This document shows, piece after piece, positions 27,098 through 35,820 of a stretch of 50,809 nucleotides of DNA. The translations under genes were made by a program, and so were the position numbers. The notes below the pieces were generated by a model. The model did not search any database and was not told where the DNA came from. It worked only from the letters and a program-made list of their open reading frames with translations. Each line of letters opens with the position of its first letter. Within the stretch, counting starts at the first letter, position 1. The stretch comes from Herminiimonas sp. (GTDB taxonomy: Bacteria; Pseudomonadota; Gammaproteobacteria; Burkholderiales; Burkholderiaceae_D), in NCBI GenBank assembly GCA_027310305.1, contig DAIDBD010000082.1, forward strand, positions 1 to 50,809, read 5' to 3'.

Positions 27098-28549
27098 GGC
27101 GGATTCAACCGGTCGTCGCAACACCTATCATCGAGGAGGTGTTTATGGGACGACCAGCGGGATGGATGCATAAGTTGACAGGGCGAGGAGCGATGCGCTC
27201 ACCAGGTGCGCCATCGCATCGGCGTGAGATCGAGCGGCGATTCTGGGAGCAAATTGCAACAGGCATTACAAGTGAGAAGGCTGCTGAAGCGGTCGGCGTG
27301 TCGCAGGCAGTAGGAACTCGCTGGTTCCGTCATCATGGCGGCATGCCACTTTCCATGCTGAACCCGGTATCCGGGAGATACTTATCATTCGCCGAACGAG
27401 AAGAGATTGGAATTCTTTCGTGCCAGGACATCGGAGTACGAGAGATTGCCCGGCGTATCGGACGCAGTGCATCAACGGTCTCCCGGGAACTGAGACGTAA
27501 CGCTACAACTCGTGGCGGTCAGCTTGAGTATCGCGCATCAGTTGCGCAGTGGAAGGCGGAACTGGTTGCCAAAAGACCCAAACCATGCAAATTGACAACT
27601 AATCTACGGTTACACCACTACGTGCAAGACCGTCTGGAGGGTAACGTTCGCGACGCTGACGGCCGTGCCATTTCTGGGCCGAGGCCCGCGCCGTTCAAAG
27701 GGAGAAACAAACCGCATCGCGGTGACCGCAAATGGGGCAATGGCTGGTCGCCAGAACAGATATCCAATCGGCTGCAGATCGACTTCCCGAATGACGAATC
27801 CATGCGCATCTCCCACGAAGCCATCTACCAGGCTCTCTATATTCAGGGCCGGGGGGCACTCAAACGCGAACTGGTTAGCTGTCTGCGCACTGGGCGGGCG
27901 TTGCGCGTGCCCAGAGCCAGAGCACAAGCCAAGGCCTGGGCGCATGTTAGCGAGGATGTGATGATCTCTAACCGGCCCGCAGAAGTGCAGGATCGCGCTG
28001 TGCCAGGGCATTGGGAGGGTGACCTGATCATCGGCCTGAACCGGTCCGCGATCGGAACGCTGGTTGAGCGGTCAAGCCGATTCACCATGCTTGTTCACCT
28101 GCCGCGCGAGGAAGGCTACGGGCTGATACCCAGGACAAAGAATGGCCTTCCGCTGGCTGGCTACGGCGCTGTCACGATGGCTAATGCGCTCAAGAAGACC
28201 GTAACTGAGATACCTGCCCAGTTGTGGCAGTCATTGACCTGGGATCGTGGCAAAGAATTATCAGATCACGCGCGTTTCACGGTCGAATCCGGGGTGAAGG
28301 TATTCTTCGCCGACCCGCATAGTCCATGGCAGCGCGGCACGAACGAGAATACAAACGGACTCCTGCGGCAATACTTCCCAAAGGGCACAGACTTGTCTCG
28401 GTGGAGCGCTCGAGAGATCCAGGCCGTTGCCCATACACTGAATTCCAGGCCCCGGAAAACGCTTGGATGGAAGACACCGGCCGAAGCACTGGACGAGTAC
28501 CTAAAATCTGCTCAACAATCTAGTGTTGCGACGACCGGTTGAATCCGCC
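27098..28549 (+). mobile_element. IS30-family insertion sequence
   Basis: 1452 bp bounded by perfect 27-bp inverted repeats (27098-27124 and 28523-28549, beginning GGCGGATTCAACC). It is flanked by the target duplication CAG at 27095-27097 and 28550-28552. It carries one transposase gene and appears intact. Confidence 0.93.
27145..28542 (+). CDS. IS30-family transposase
   Basis: 465 residues. The N-terminal part has two helix-turn-helix regions (SEKAAEAVGVSQAVGTRWF and IGVREIARRIGRSASTVSREL). The DDE core follows: Asp in GHWEGDLIIG, Asp in TWDRGKEL, Glu in TNENTNGLLRQYFPKGTDLS. The protein is longer than IS30 itself because of an N-terminal domain. The start at 27145 has GGAGG upstream; the long open frame that extends further 5' is only read-through of the IS3 gene in another frame. 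The stop lies in the right inverted repeat. Confidence 0.94.
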   Translation: MGRPAGWMHKLTGRGAMRSPGAPSHRREIERRFWEQIATGITSEKAAEAVGVSQAVGTRWFRHHGGMPLSMLNPVSGRYLSFAEREEIGILSCQDIGVREIARRIGRSASTVSRELRRNATTRGGQLEYRASVAQWKAELVAKRPKPCKLTTNLRLHHYVQDRLEGNVRDADGRAISGPRPAPFKGRNKPHRGDRKWGNGWSPEQISNRLQIDFPNDESMRISHEAIYQALYIQGRGALKRELVSCLRTGRALRVPRARAQAKAWAHVSEDVMISNRPAEVQDRAVPGHWEGDLIIGLNRSAIGTLVERSSRFTMLVHLPREEGYGLIPRTKNGLPLAGYGAVTMANALKKTVTEIPAQLWQSLTWDRGKELSDHARFTVESGVKVFFADPHSPWQRGTNENTNGLLRQYFPKGTDLSRWSAREIQAVAHTLNSRPRKTLGWKTPAEALDEYLKSAQQSSVATTG

Positions 28550-29229
28550 CAGTTCACCAGCCTGGAATTCACGCAACTGCTCAAGGACAACGGCATCGCC
28601 ATCAGCATGGATGGCCGTGGCTGCTGGCGCGACAACGTGTTCGTCGAGCGGTTGTGGAAGTCGATCAAGTACGAGGAAGTGTATTTGCACGCGTATGAGA
28701 CGGTGAGCGCGGCCAGGAGCGCGATCGGTCGGTATCTGGATTTTTACAATGCCCGGCGTCCGCATAGTGCGCTTGACGGCAGCACGCCGGATGAGTTTTA
28801 CTACCGCAACCTTCCTGCCCTCCAGCAGGCGGCGTAGATGGCAAGTCCGGGTTCCCCACCGCGCCGCACGCTCTTGCCCTGCGCATGGGGCGGCGAGCGG
28901 CGCCGTGGATAACCCTACATCCGCAAGGCTCCACTTAACGAAGTCAAATTCGTGTCCAAACAAACGGGGCCACCTCTTTGAGCGCACCTAGCCTCCTACA
29001 GTTGACGATAAAAAAAGCACAGTCCGCCAATTTGGCGTTATGCAAGCAACGCGTTGATGAAGAAACGAAGCGTCCTGATTCCGGATCGTCATGTTTTCTG
29101 TATCCACGCTGCGCTACCGATTTTGTTTAGAACTATCATAATTTCTAAGGTGGCCCGCCCATCATCCGTTAACAGTCAGCAGCATGCGTTGAGAGGAACG
29201 GTGGCCACCACTTTCACAATAGCCTGCGC

Positions 29230-31170
29230 CTACCATCCAAGCCGCCGCCCAATATCCCAGGTGACCGATGACCCCCGCACGATGGCCGATACCTGCTGTC
29301 CGAGCCGCTGTTCCGCCACCGGCCGCCACGGCACCAGGCTGAAACCGCTGCCGTCGTCGAGCATCGCGAAGCGCCCGCTGGCGAGTTGCACGTTGCGGCG
29401 ATAGGTGCCGGTCACGCGCTCGCCGTCGGCAACGGCGCGATGCGTAAGGCCGGTTTCTGCGGCGATGGTTTTGGCGGCACCGTCTATCTCGCGTCCGCGC
29501 AAGGTCGCCAACAGATTGCGCGCCAGGATCACGCGCTGTTCGCGCCGCTCGGCCAGCCCTTGTTCAACCAGAAAATCAGATCGCTGCCGCAGTGCTTCGC
29601 GCACGTCACCGCCAAAACCGTTGTTGGCGATGCCGCCGGCGCCGCCGATCAACTGCTGGTCCAGCCAGGTGGCGCCGATCACGCGCGTTTGTCGCTCGAT
29701 GGGCAGGTGCGAACGCAGTTCCACTGCCGCACCGTCCAGCCGCTGCGCATCGTATCGCCGGCCTTGTTCGGCAAGGTCCGCGGGCACCCGCCAGACTCCA
29801 TCGGCCACGCGCTCCACGATGCCCGCGCGGCGCAACGCTTCCAGGCGGCGGACATGGGCGTCCACCAGCTCGGTGGGATCGCGCTCGGCGGTTGCCTGCG
29901 CCTTGGCGATCGCCAGGTGTTGGTCGGTGCGATAGACGCCATCGACCGCGAGCGCGGCGATGTTCTTGTCCGCGGCGCGGACATTGGCCGAACCACGGAC
30001 TTCGACCACGGCGCCGACCGGGTACTGCTCCAGCTCCCCCTTGGCGCCAAGGGCGACGTAGTGCGCCTTGCCGTCGGTGCCATCGATCACGAGATAGCCG
30101 CGGTCGTGCAATTCGTCCGCCATGCCCTTGGCGGCCACCCGGCCGACCACGTGCCCCGCATTCTCGCTCGGCGCGAACACGACGAAGTCGCGCGGTATGC
30201 CGCTCATGGCGCGCTGCATCGTCCGCACGATGTCGCCGCGCTCGCCCATCTTGCGCAGAACCTGTTCCGCGTCGGCGTGCACGGCCCACACGCCGGGCCC
30301 CGACTCGTGCGCCAATCCCATGCGCTGCAGGCGTTGTAGCCGGCCGATCAGAAGCGCGCGTTGTTGCCTGCGTCCGGGAGCGTCGGTAGGCTGATTGACG
30401 TGGATCAACCCACCTTGCGTTTCGCGTTGCAGCGCGCGGTCCAAGCTGGTCCAGCGTTCCTGATCGACCTCGCGCCGCAGGCTCTGCTGAATCTCCAGCT
30501 CGGTACGCGGCCCGAGCCATTCGGTCGCCAGTTCCGACGCCCGCTCGCGCATGCCTTGCGCGATGTAGTCGCGGGAGATAATCAAGTCCTTGCCCGTATC
30601 ATCCTTGCCGCGCAGCACGATGTGGGTATGCGGGTTGTCGGTGTTCCAGTGATTCACCGCCACCCAGTCCAGACTGGTCCCCAGGTCTGCTTCCATGCGG
30701 CTTATCAGGTGGCGGGTATAGCGGCGCAGGTCGTCGAGTTGCTCGGCATCTTCCGGCGAGACGATGAAACGGAACTGGTGGCGGTCTTCCCGGCCCCGTT
30801 CCTCGAACGCCGCCAGGTCGGCGCTGTCCGTTGCCGGTCCGAACGCCTGGCCCGGTTCGCCAGCGCGGCCGACACCTTCGCGCTCGATGTAGCGCAGGTG
30901 CGTGGTGGTCGAGCGTGAGCCGGCCTGCTTGAGGTTCACCAGCCGGGTCTTGATGGCGACGCGCCGCGATCCCGGCTGCGCCGTGCGTCCGACAAAACGG
31001 GCGGCTACATGTCCGCGTCCCAAGCGTGCGCCCGGTCGCGCGCCCGACTTGCGCACCGACGCGCCGCCGGCCTTGCCGACCTCCTTCAAGACCTGGGAAA
31101 CGAACTTTGGCTGGCGATGCTTGGGCGCGCCAGGGCGCACGCGGAAACGATCATCGTCACGGCTGCTCAT
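29230..31170 (-). CDS. rlxS: Conjugative relaxase (RlxS, DUF3363 type) of a Tn4371-like ICE
   Basis: 646 residues. A basic N-terminal tail is followed by a relaxase domain with Tyr94 (HLRYIEREG) as the likely nicking tyrosine and the metal-binding histidines His174, His181 and His183 (NHWNTDNPHTHIVLRG). The rest is a long DUF3363-type region. It nicks the ICE at oriT and leads the strand into the recipient. The start at 31170 is the MSSRDDDRF methionine; upstream codons in the same frame are not family-like. Gene order with traF, DUF2840 and parA is that of Tn4371-type ICEs. The coding end is intact, 250 bases from the IS3 element. Confidence 0.9.
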   Translation of the reverse strand: MSSRDDDRFRVRPGAPKHRQPKFVSQVLKEVGKAGGASVRKSGARPGARLGRGHVAARFVGRTAQPGSRRVAIKTRLVNLKQAGSRSTTTHLRYIEREGVGRAGEPGQAFGPATDSADLAAFEERGREDRHQFRFIVSPEDAEQLDDLRRYTRHLISRMEADLGTSLDWVAVNHWNTDNPHTHIVLRGKDDTGKDLIISRDYIAQGMRERASELATEWLGPRTELEIQQSLRREVDQERWTSLDRALQRETQGGLIHVNQPTDAPGRRQQRALLIGRLQRLQRMGLAHESGPGVWAVHADAEQVLRKMGERGDIVRTMQRAMSGIPRDFVVFAPSENAGHVVGRVAAKGMADELHDRGYLVIDGTDGKAHYVALGAKGELEQYPVGAVVEVRGSANVRAADKNIAALAVDGVYRTDQHLAIAKAQATAERDPTELVDAHVRRLEALRRAGIVERVADGVWRVPADLAEQGRRYDAQRLDGAAVELRSHLPIERQTRVIGATWLDQQLIGGAGGIANNGFGGDVREALRQRSDFLVEQGLAERREQRVILARNLLATLRGREIDGAAKTIAAETGLTHRAVADGERVTGTYRRNVQLASGRFAMLDDGSGFSLVPWRPVAEQRLGQQVSAIVRGSSVTWDIGRRLGW

Positions 31171-31256
31171 GGCATCGGCTCCGGCGCAGCGCTGCCAAGC
31201 CCAGCGAGCGAAGCACGCCGATAGACTAATGCGGACGCGCCCTTCGCGCCGCACAC

Positions 31257-31288
31257 GGCACGGCAGCGCAAAAAGCGCGTGCCGTGCC
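31257..31288. repeat. Strong hairpin upstream of rlxS, candidate oriT part
   Basis: GGCACGGCA and TGCCGTGCC pair perfectly, and the inner GCGC/GCGC around AAAAA extends the stem with one bulge. It sits in the 319-base gap between traF and rlxS (31171-31489), which holds no gene. Relaxase genes often lie next to oriT, so this hairpin may be the relaxase recognition element. It could also be a terminator after traF. Confidence 0.45.
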
Positions 31289-31489
31289 AACCCACGTGCA
31301 GACAAGGCTTTCGACGCGCCAACGTGCCGCGTCCTTTTATCTTGCCCTCCGCCTTTCCCGATCGCTGGCGCGACCGGCCCCGGCGGTCGGGCGGCGATGG
31401 TCTGCACGGGTGAAGCACCGCAACCGCAGGCCGCGGTGCAAACGATGTACAGCGAGACTGCGCGAAGAACGGCATGCGGCGCTGCACGT

Positions 31490-32017
31490 TCATCGCATAT
31501 CCCACGTCCATAAAGGCTGCGCGCTACCGATCACGGCGGAGACCGCAACCGGACCGAAGTACCGGCTGTCGAACGATGCCGGATTGGTCGCACTGAGCAG
31601 GAACAGTTCGCCATCGTGAAGCCGCCGGCATTGCCGCCAGGCCAGCAATGGACGGTCGCGTCCATCGGTTGCGTGGACGCCGGCGACCGCGATGCCGTCG
31701 ATGCGAACGACGTGCTTGTCGATGCACACTTGCTGCGGCGACATCGCGCCGATGCGCTTGAGCAGCGGGATGCCCGCAGGCAGGTAGCCACGCTGCGCAG
31801 CCAGCGCGGCGGCATCTGCCGGAAGTCGGGCGAGCACGATGCTGCCGACGTGCAGCGAGCCGGGCGGGGCGATGCGATACCAGCCAGGCGGCACGCTGTC
31901 GCTGGGGTTGTAGACGATGCGCGTCATCGGGGCGTGCAGCGACGGCCAGGCAAGCGCAGCGATGCCGAGGCCGGTGACGAGTGCGACTGCAGCGACTGCA
32001 ACGCGACGGGCGTTCAC
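31490..32017 (-). CDS. traF: TraF, conjugal-transfer signal-peptidase-like protease
   Basis: 175 residues with an N-terminal membrane segment (about 8-25). The S26 peptidase dyad is Ser41 (NPSDSVPPGWYRI) and Lys87 (IPLLKRIGAM). In RP4-type systems TraF cyclises the TrbC pilin. The start is GTG 32017, which overlaps the DUF2840 stop as GTGA; no ATG start fits the family. The trbC substrate gene is not in the window. Confidence 0.9.
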   Translation of the reverse strand: MNARRVAVAAVALVTGLGIAALAWPSLHAPMTRIVYNPSDSVPPGWYRIAPPGSLHVGSIVLARLPADAAALAAQRGYLPAGIPLLKRIGAMSPQQVCIDKHVVRIDGIAVAGVHATDGRDRPLLAWRQCRRLHDGELFLLSATNPASFDSRYFGPVAVSAVIGSAQPLWTWDMR

Positions 32018-32502
32018 CGTAGCACCTCGCCCGCGAGGTAAGCGGCATGCCGTTCGGCGGTGTAGGCCGGCAGCGGCAGGCGCGCGGACAGCCGATTGCC
32101 CAACGTGCGCCAGTACGCGGGCGACACGGCCGCCGGGTCGATGCCGAGCGCCTCGATGGCATCGATCCGCGGCAGGACCGACTGCACTTGCTGTTCGCCT
32201 TCGGCGCGCAGCAACAGGTGCGCGCCCGGCTGGATGCCAGCGATGCGCTGCACTGCATCGAGCGGCGTGCCGGTTTGCAGCACCATGAGCTGCCAACGCG
32301 TCGTGCCGTAGTCATTGGACTCCCAGCGCACGCGGCAGAACAGCGCAGCGGGCGGGAACAGCGCGCTGCGCCGCCAGTGGTCCAGCCGCAGCTCGCACAC
32401 CGGATGGCCGAAGCGCAAATAGAGGTTGATCCGGCGTTCGACGAACGCCAGCGCGACGCGCGTCGGCGACGCGTTGGCGGCCGCCTGCGGCAGTGTATTC
32501 AT
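32014..32502 (-). CDS. DUF2840 protein of the ICE core
   Basis: 162 residues, beginning MNTLPQAAANASPTRVALAFVERRINLYLRFG, matching the DUF2840 family that sits between parA and traF in Tn4371-type elements. The function is unknown. No signal peptide or membrane helix. It overlaps the RHH gene and traF by four bases each, so the block parA-RHH-DUF2840-traF is translationally coupled. Confidence 0.85.
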   Translation of the reverse strand: MNTLPQAAANASPTRVALAFVERRINLYLRFGHPVCELRLDHWRRSALFPPAALFCRVRWESNDYGTTRWQLMVLQTGTPLDAVQRIAGIQPGAHLLLRAEGEQQVQSVLPRIDAIEALGIDPAAVSPAYWRTLGNRLSARLPLPAYTAERHAAYLAGEVLR

Positions 32503-32744
32503 GATTGTTTCTCCGGAAATTCATGTTCCAACAGATCGCGCAGCATCTCGGCCACCGTGATGCCGCGCGTGAAGGCTTCAACCTTGATGCGGGCACGCAG
32601 CGCTGGCGTCACATCAAGCGTCAGGCGGGCGGTGTAGAGATCGGTCTTGCCGATGTCGGCGCTGTCGCCCTGGCGCACCCATGCGTCGGCATGCGGGTCG
32701 ACAGGTGGACGCGCGCCGATGGCAATTCGTTTGCCGTTCTTCAT
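32499..32744 (-). CDS. Ribbon-helix-helix partition/DNA-binding protein
   Basis: 81 residues. The C-terminal half (LYTARLTLDVTPALRARIKVEAFTRGIT when read in parts, then VAEMLRDLLEHEF) has the strand-helix-helix pattern of RHH proteins such as ParG. It overlaps parA by four bases and may be a partner of ParA or an operon repressor. Confidence 0.75.
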   Translation of the reverse strand: MKNGKRIAIGARPPVDPHADAWVRQGDSADIGKTDLYTARLTLDVTPALRARIKVEAFTRGITVAEMLRDLLEHEFPEKQS

Positions 32745-33379
32745 CGCGCGATCCTCAGCACTTCGTCGGCGAGCGCCGCGATTTCGCGTGCGGCGATGCT
32801 GTCGGCGTCGAGTTCGCGGGCAAGCCGGCCGGCGGCCACGCTGTCGGCGAACACGATGCGCTGCCGAACCTCCGACAACAGTGCGGGCAGCGGTTGATCG
32901 GCGAGCGCACCGCGCGCCTCGCGTCCGATCACTGTGGTGCCGACGCGCCGGTTGATGACGAAGGCCGCGCGCAGCGCGGGCCGGAACACCTGCGCTTCGC
33001 GGATCAGCGACACCATCTCGGCGCTGGCCCATACGTCGTAGGGACTGGGCTGCACCGGGATCAAGACGATGTCAGCCGCAAGCAGTGCGGAGCGCGCGAG
33101 GGCGGCGATCCGGGGCGGACCGTCGATCACGATGTGGTCGCAGCACCGGGCGAGTTCCGGCGCTTCCTGATGCAGCGTTTCCCTTGCCAGGCCGACTGCA
33201 CTGAACAACCGCGGCAAGCTGTGCTGGCTGCGGCGTTGCGTCCAGTCGAGTGCCGACCCTTGGGGATCGGCATCGATCAGGATCACTGCACGGCCTTGCA
33301 TCGCCAGCTCGCCGGCGATGTGCGTGGCGAGGGTTGTCTTGCCGACCCCGCCTTTCTGGTTCAGCAGCGCGATGATCAT
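32741..33379 (-). CDS. parA: ParA-type partition ATPase
   Basis: 212 residues from MIIALLNQKGGVGKTT, with the deviant Walker A KGGVGKTT, the LIDADPQGSALDW segment and HIVIDGPP. Short ParA proteins of this type accompany Tn4371-type ICEs and plasmids and help segregate the excised circle. The start at 33379 fits the family; the longer frame to 33412 adds only basic residues. The RHH protein encoded next is a likely partner; the large ParB-like protein is further upstream. Confidence 0.92.
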   Translation of the reverse strand: MIIALLNQKGGVGKTTLATHIAGELAMQGRAVILIDADPQGSALDWTQRRSQHSLPRLFSAVGLARETLHQEAPELARCCDHIVIDGPPRIAALARSALLAADIVLIPVQPSPYDVWASAEMVSLIREAQVFRPALRAAFVINRRVGTTVIGREARGALADQPLPALLSEVRQRIVFADSVAAGRLARELDADSIAAREIAALADEVLRIAR

Positions 33380-33520
33380 GATGCGCTGCCTTTCGCGCGC
33401 CGGTTTATCCACAGTGCGCGGGGTCTTCTTATCGTTAGTTTTATAGATTCAAAGTTAGAACCCAAGTTAGGAACCGCCAAAATCATTGCTGCGCAAGGCT
33501 TGGCGACGCGCTCATACTCC

Positions 33521-33579
33521 CGATAGCACGACAGCGCTGCGCCTGATAGCACGAGGATTGCCACTCCCGATAGCACGAG
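33521..33579. repeat. Three GATAGCACGA direct repeats next to repA, candidate iterons
   Basis: The motif GATAGCACGA starts at 33522, 33545 and 33570, spaced 23 and 25 bases; the outer two share the longer ACTCCCGATAGCACGA. They lie directly downstream of the repA stop, in the gap before parA. Spacing of about two helical turns is typical of replication iterons. A further AT-rich stretch with AAGTTAG repeats lies at 33440-33475. Confidence 0.65.
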
Positions 33580-33584
33580 CGTAT

Positions 33585-34475
33585 TCACCGCTTTTCCACA
33601 GGCATTGCGCCAGCACCGAAGCTGCCGCCGGGCCGCAGCGGTGCCGTGGACGGCACGGCGCGGAAGGTCAGCACCTCCGGCCCGTGCCGCGGACGCAGGA
33701 CGGCAAGGGTGTAGCCCGGCAACGGCTGCCGCGCCACGATGCGGCGCAGGTCGTAGGCGAAGTCGGTGAAGCGCGCCAGGCTCCCGGACTTGCGGTGCAG
33801 ATGCGGGAAGTCGAAGCGCCAGCCGTCGCGCTGCCAGCCGCCGTGTTTGCGCACCAGGCGATACAGCCAGCGCTCGATGCCGCCAGTCAGGCGGAAGTAG
33901 TTGGCGTCGATGGTCAGCACCAGGCTCTCTTCGAGCACACCGGCATAGAACCAGTCCGGCAGGATCAGCTCGATGCCCAGCGGCCGGCCCTGGCCGTCCG
34001 CGCGCTCCTTCCATTCGTTGATCCACGAAAAGCGGTGCAGGCGCCGCGTATTGGGTTGGCGAATCGAGGTGGCGATGCTGGTGGACTGCAAGCGGTCCAG
34101 CGCCGCCTTGAGGCGCTGGTAGTCGCGCAGCGACGTGCCGCGGCCGATGAAGCGCAGGATCTCGTAGGGGGTGGCCGCCATCAGCCGCGACGAGCGTATT
34201 CCCGCATCGCGCGCCTCGACGATCTGGCTGGCGGCCCAGATCAGGATGTCGGCATCCCATATCGTCGCCAGGCCATGCTCGGCCGTGCCTTCGACCCGCA
34301 CGGTCACGTTGCCGGTGCGGAAATCGATCGGCACCGTGCGCTTGCTCTTGGCCAGCGAGAAGAACGGGTAGGCCATCAGGTCTTGCGCATCGCGCGCCGG
34401 CAGCTCCCCGGAAAACGTATGGAACAGTTCGAGCTGCTCGCGCTGCCGATCGTGACTGGGGCGCCCGATGTCCAT
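33585..34475 (-). CDS. repA: ICE replication initiator (RepA)
   Basis: 296 residues of the plasmid replication-initiator (RPA) family. Recognisable parts are DLMAYPFFSLAKSKRT, the winged-helix region TPYEILRFIGRGTSLRDYQRLKAALDRL (read in parts) and SLARFTDFAYDLRRIVA. Such proteins allow ICEs of this type to replicate after excision. Three direct repeats just behind the stop codon may be its binding sites. It lies between parA and an excisionase-like gene on the same strand. Confidence 0.85.
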   Translation of the reverse strand: MDIGRPSHDRQREQLELFHTFSGELPARDAQDLMAYPFFSLAKSKRTVPIDFRTGNVTVRVEGTAEHGLATIWDADILIWAASQIVEARDAGIRSSRLMAATPYEILRFIGRGTSLRDYQRLKAALDRLQSTSIATSIRQPNTRRLHRFSWINEWKERADGQGRPLGIELILPDWFYAGVLEESLVLTIDANYFRLTGGIERWLYRLVRKHGGWQRDGWRFDFPHLHRKSGSLARFTDFAYDLRRIVARQPLPGYTLAVLRPRHGPEVLTFRAVPSTAPLRPGGSFGAGAMPVEKR

Positions 34476-34497
34476 CGGTAACGGTGTCCATCGCCGA

Positions 34498-34794
34498 TCA
34501 GCGCGCGCCAGAAGGGCGGGCGGCGTGTTGTTCGGCGTACTCGGGGTCGGATGTCATCTCGAAGCTGCGCGCGTCCGCCCAGGCTTCGAGGTCGGTGACG
34601 GCGTACATCACGCGCCGGCCGAACTTGCGGAAGCGTGGCCCGCCGCCGATGACGCGCTGCTTTTCCAGCGTGCGCGGTGACAGCCGCAGGAATGCGGCGG
34701 CTTCGTCGTTGGTCAGGTAGCGCGGCGGCGCGGATTGCGCAGGCTGCGGGGTGGCTGCGGGCGCAGGGTGCGGCCGTAACGGTGCGGGTCTCAT
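34498..34794 (-). CDS. Small HTH protein, excisionase/AlpA-like
   Basis: 98 residues. After a proline-rich start, YLTNDEAAAFLRLSPRTLEKQRVIGGGPRF and KFGRRVMYAVTDLEAWADA form a MerR/Xis-type winged helix (HTH_17). In related ICEs a protein of this kind is the recombination directionality factor for excision; that role is inferred. The start at 34794 has GGAGG at good distance; ATG 34809 is less likely. Confidence 0.82.
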   Translation of the reverse strand: MRPAPLRPHPAPAATPQPAQSAPPRYLTNDEAAAFLRLSPRTLEKQRVIGGGPRFRKFGRRVMYAVTDLEAWADARSFEMTSDPEYAEQHAARPSGAR

Positions 34795-34928
34795 GGCATG
34801 GGCCTCCATCGGTCAAGATCGCCGGCGAAGCAATCGCCGGCGGATGGAAGCAGTGTCGGGAAAGTCAGGCGTTCTGCGCAGGGACGTTTTGCGGCGCCGC
34901 GCGAACGTCCCTGTGCGGCGCCGCCGAA

Positions 34929-35675
34929 TCAGAGTAGACGGCGGTATCCACCATCCATGAGCGTCTGCCCGCGCCGGATCAAACGGCGAACCTGGGCGCG
35001 CAGGTCGCTGTCATCGTGCCAGCGCTCGGTCACGGCGGCGTGGCCGAACAGCACTTCCGCCACGCCGCGCTGCGAGGCGCCGGCCAGCGTGCCGTCGAGC
35101 GCCTGCAGTGTGCGCATGTGCAGCATTGATGTGCGGCCCGGCCTGCCCGTGGCCACGGCAGTGCGCTGCACCTTCGCCGCGTCGAGTGCAGCCAGTTGGG
35201 CTTCGATCGCGCGCCAGCGCTCGCCGAGCTGGCAACCGGCGCGCACGGCATAGGCGTGCGCCATGCCGTCTTCCAGCGCCGGAGACAGCGCCATGCGCAG
35301 CATGCGATTGACGAGTTGGCTGGTCAGCAACAGGCGCTTGCCGTCATGCATCAGGTGCTTGCGGCCAGGTAGACGCCAGAGTCGGAACAACAGCGCATCG
35401 GGTGCTGGATCGGCGTCGGGATAGACCTGGACGACCGAGGGCGGATCAGGGAACCAGTCAGGGTGCGCGTCGCGCGCATCGCGCGCCGGGTCTTCCAGCA
35501 GGCGCAGGCCCCAGCGCAGTGCTTCGTGCTGCGGACAGTGCTGGTGGCATTGCCAGGCGCGCCGGTAGTCCGGGTTGCGCCGCAGGTATTCCCACGCCAG
35601 TGCGGGGCCGTCCAGATGCAGCACATACAGGTATGCAGCACTCGGATGCCAGTCAACAGCGCTCGAACTCGCCAC
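34929..35675 (-). CDS. DUF2285 ICE regulator
   Basis: 248 residues. The N-terminal part (SAAYLYVLHLDGPALAWEYLRRNPDYRRAW in parts) is the short domain often found before DUF2285; the C-terminal part (GASQRGVAEVLFGHAAVTERWHDDSDLRAQVRRLIRRG in parts, DGGYRRLL) is DUF2285 itself. Proteins with this domain activate excision genes in symbiosis-island ICEs, and it is encoded just upstream of the excisionase-like gene here. Direct repeats at 35760-35820 lie in its promoter region. Confidence 0.85.
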   Translation of the reverse strand: MASSSAVDWHPSAAYLYVLHLDGPALAWEYLRRNPDYRRAWQCHQHCPQHEALRWGLRLLEDPARDARDAHPDWFPDPPSVVQVYPDADPAPDALLFRLWRLPGRKHLMHDGKRLLLTSQLVNRMLRMALSPALEDGMAHAYAVRAGCQLGERWRAIEAQLAALDAAKVQRTAVATGRPGRTSMLHMRTLQALDGTLAGASQRGVAEVLFGHAAVTERWHDDSDLRAQVRRLIRRGQTLMDGGYRRLL

Positions 35676-35759
35676 GGCGGAAACCTCTCTCGTATAGCAG
35701 GGAGAACAATCGCCACGGAAAAATGGCCTTTCGCTGCTATGGATAAGCGATATTTTTAA

Positions 35760-35820
35760 TTGTCAGTTTATCAATTAGAATTGTCATTCTATCAATCTTG
35801 AGAGAATCCCGTTATCAATC
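35760..35820. repeat. Direct repeats upstream of the DUF2285 gene
   Basis: TTGTCAGTTTATCAAT (35760-35775) and TTGTCATTCTATCAAT (35781-35796) are 21 bases apart; a third partial copy ends GTTATCAAT at 35819. The stretch is AT-rich in a GC-rich region and lies 85-145 bases before the DUF2285 start. It may be an operator or a replication site. Confidence 0.6.

Larger units (their letters stand above)
26552..28837 (+). pseudogene. IS3-family transposase OrfB, split by IS30-family insertion
   Basis: The 5' part (26552-27097) has the HTH_21 region and the first catalytic Asp of the DDE core (FAADITYIPMKRG), and stops in IFNTDQGCQ, just after the second Asp. The 3' part (28553-28837) continues with FTSLEFTQLL and carries the catalytic Glu (FVERLWKSIKYEE). 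Deleting 27098-28552 joins the halves in frame and gives a 276-residue protein without other damage. The disruption therefore looks recent. Confidence 0.93.
26156..28977 (+). mobile_element. IS3-family insertion sequence, interrupted by an IS30-family element
   Basis: The ends are imperfect inverted repeats: TGAGGTGGTCCC... on the left and its counterpart ...GGGGCCACCTCT on the right, with GGACA shared further in. A 3-bp duplication TTG lies at 26153-26155 and 28978-28980. Inside are orfA and orfB. Removing the nested IS30-type element and one CAG repeat leaves 1367 bp, a normal IS3 size. Confidence 0.85.

Noticed and set aside
26590-28542. 650-codon open frame across IS3 orfB and the IS30-type transposase
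   Set aside because: The first part is an off-frame read of orfB; the real transposase starts at 27145 with its own ribosome site.
28981-29229. ICE end or att site between the IS3 element and rlxS
   Set aside because: No tRNA, integrase or matching direct repeat could be found; the gap shows nothing clear.
33521-33579. CRISPR array
   Set aside because: Repeats are about 10 bases with 13-15-base gaps and no cas genes are present.
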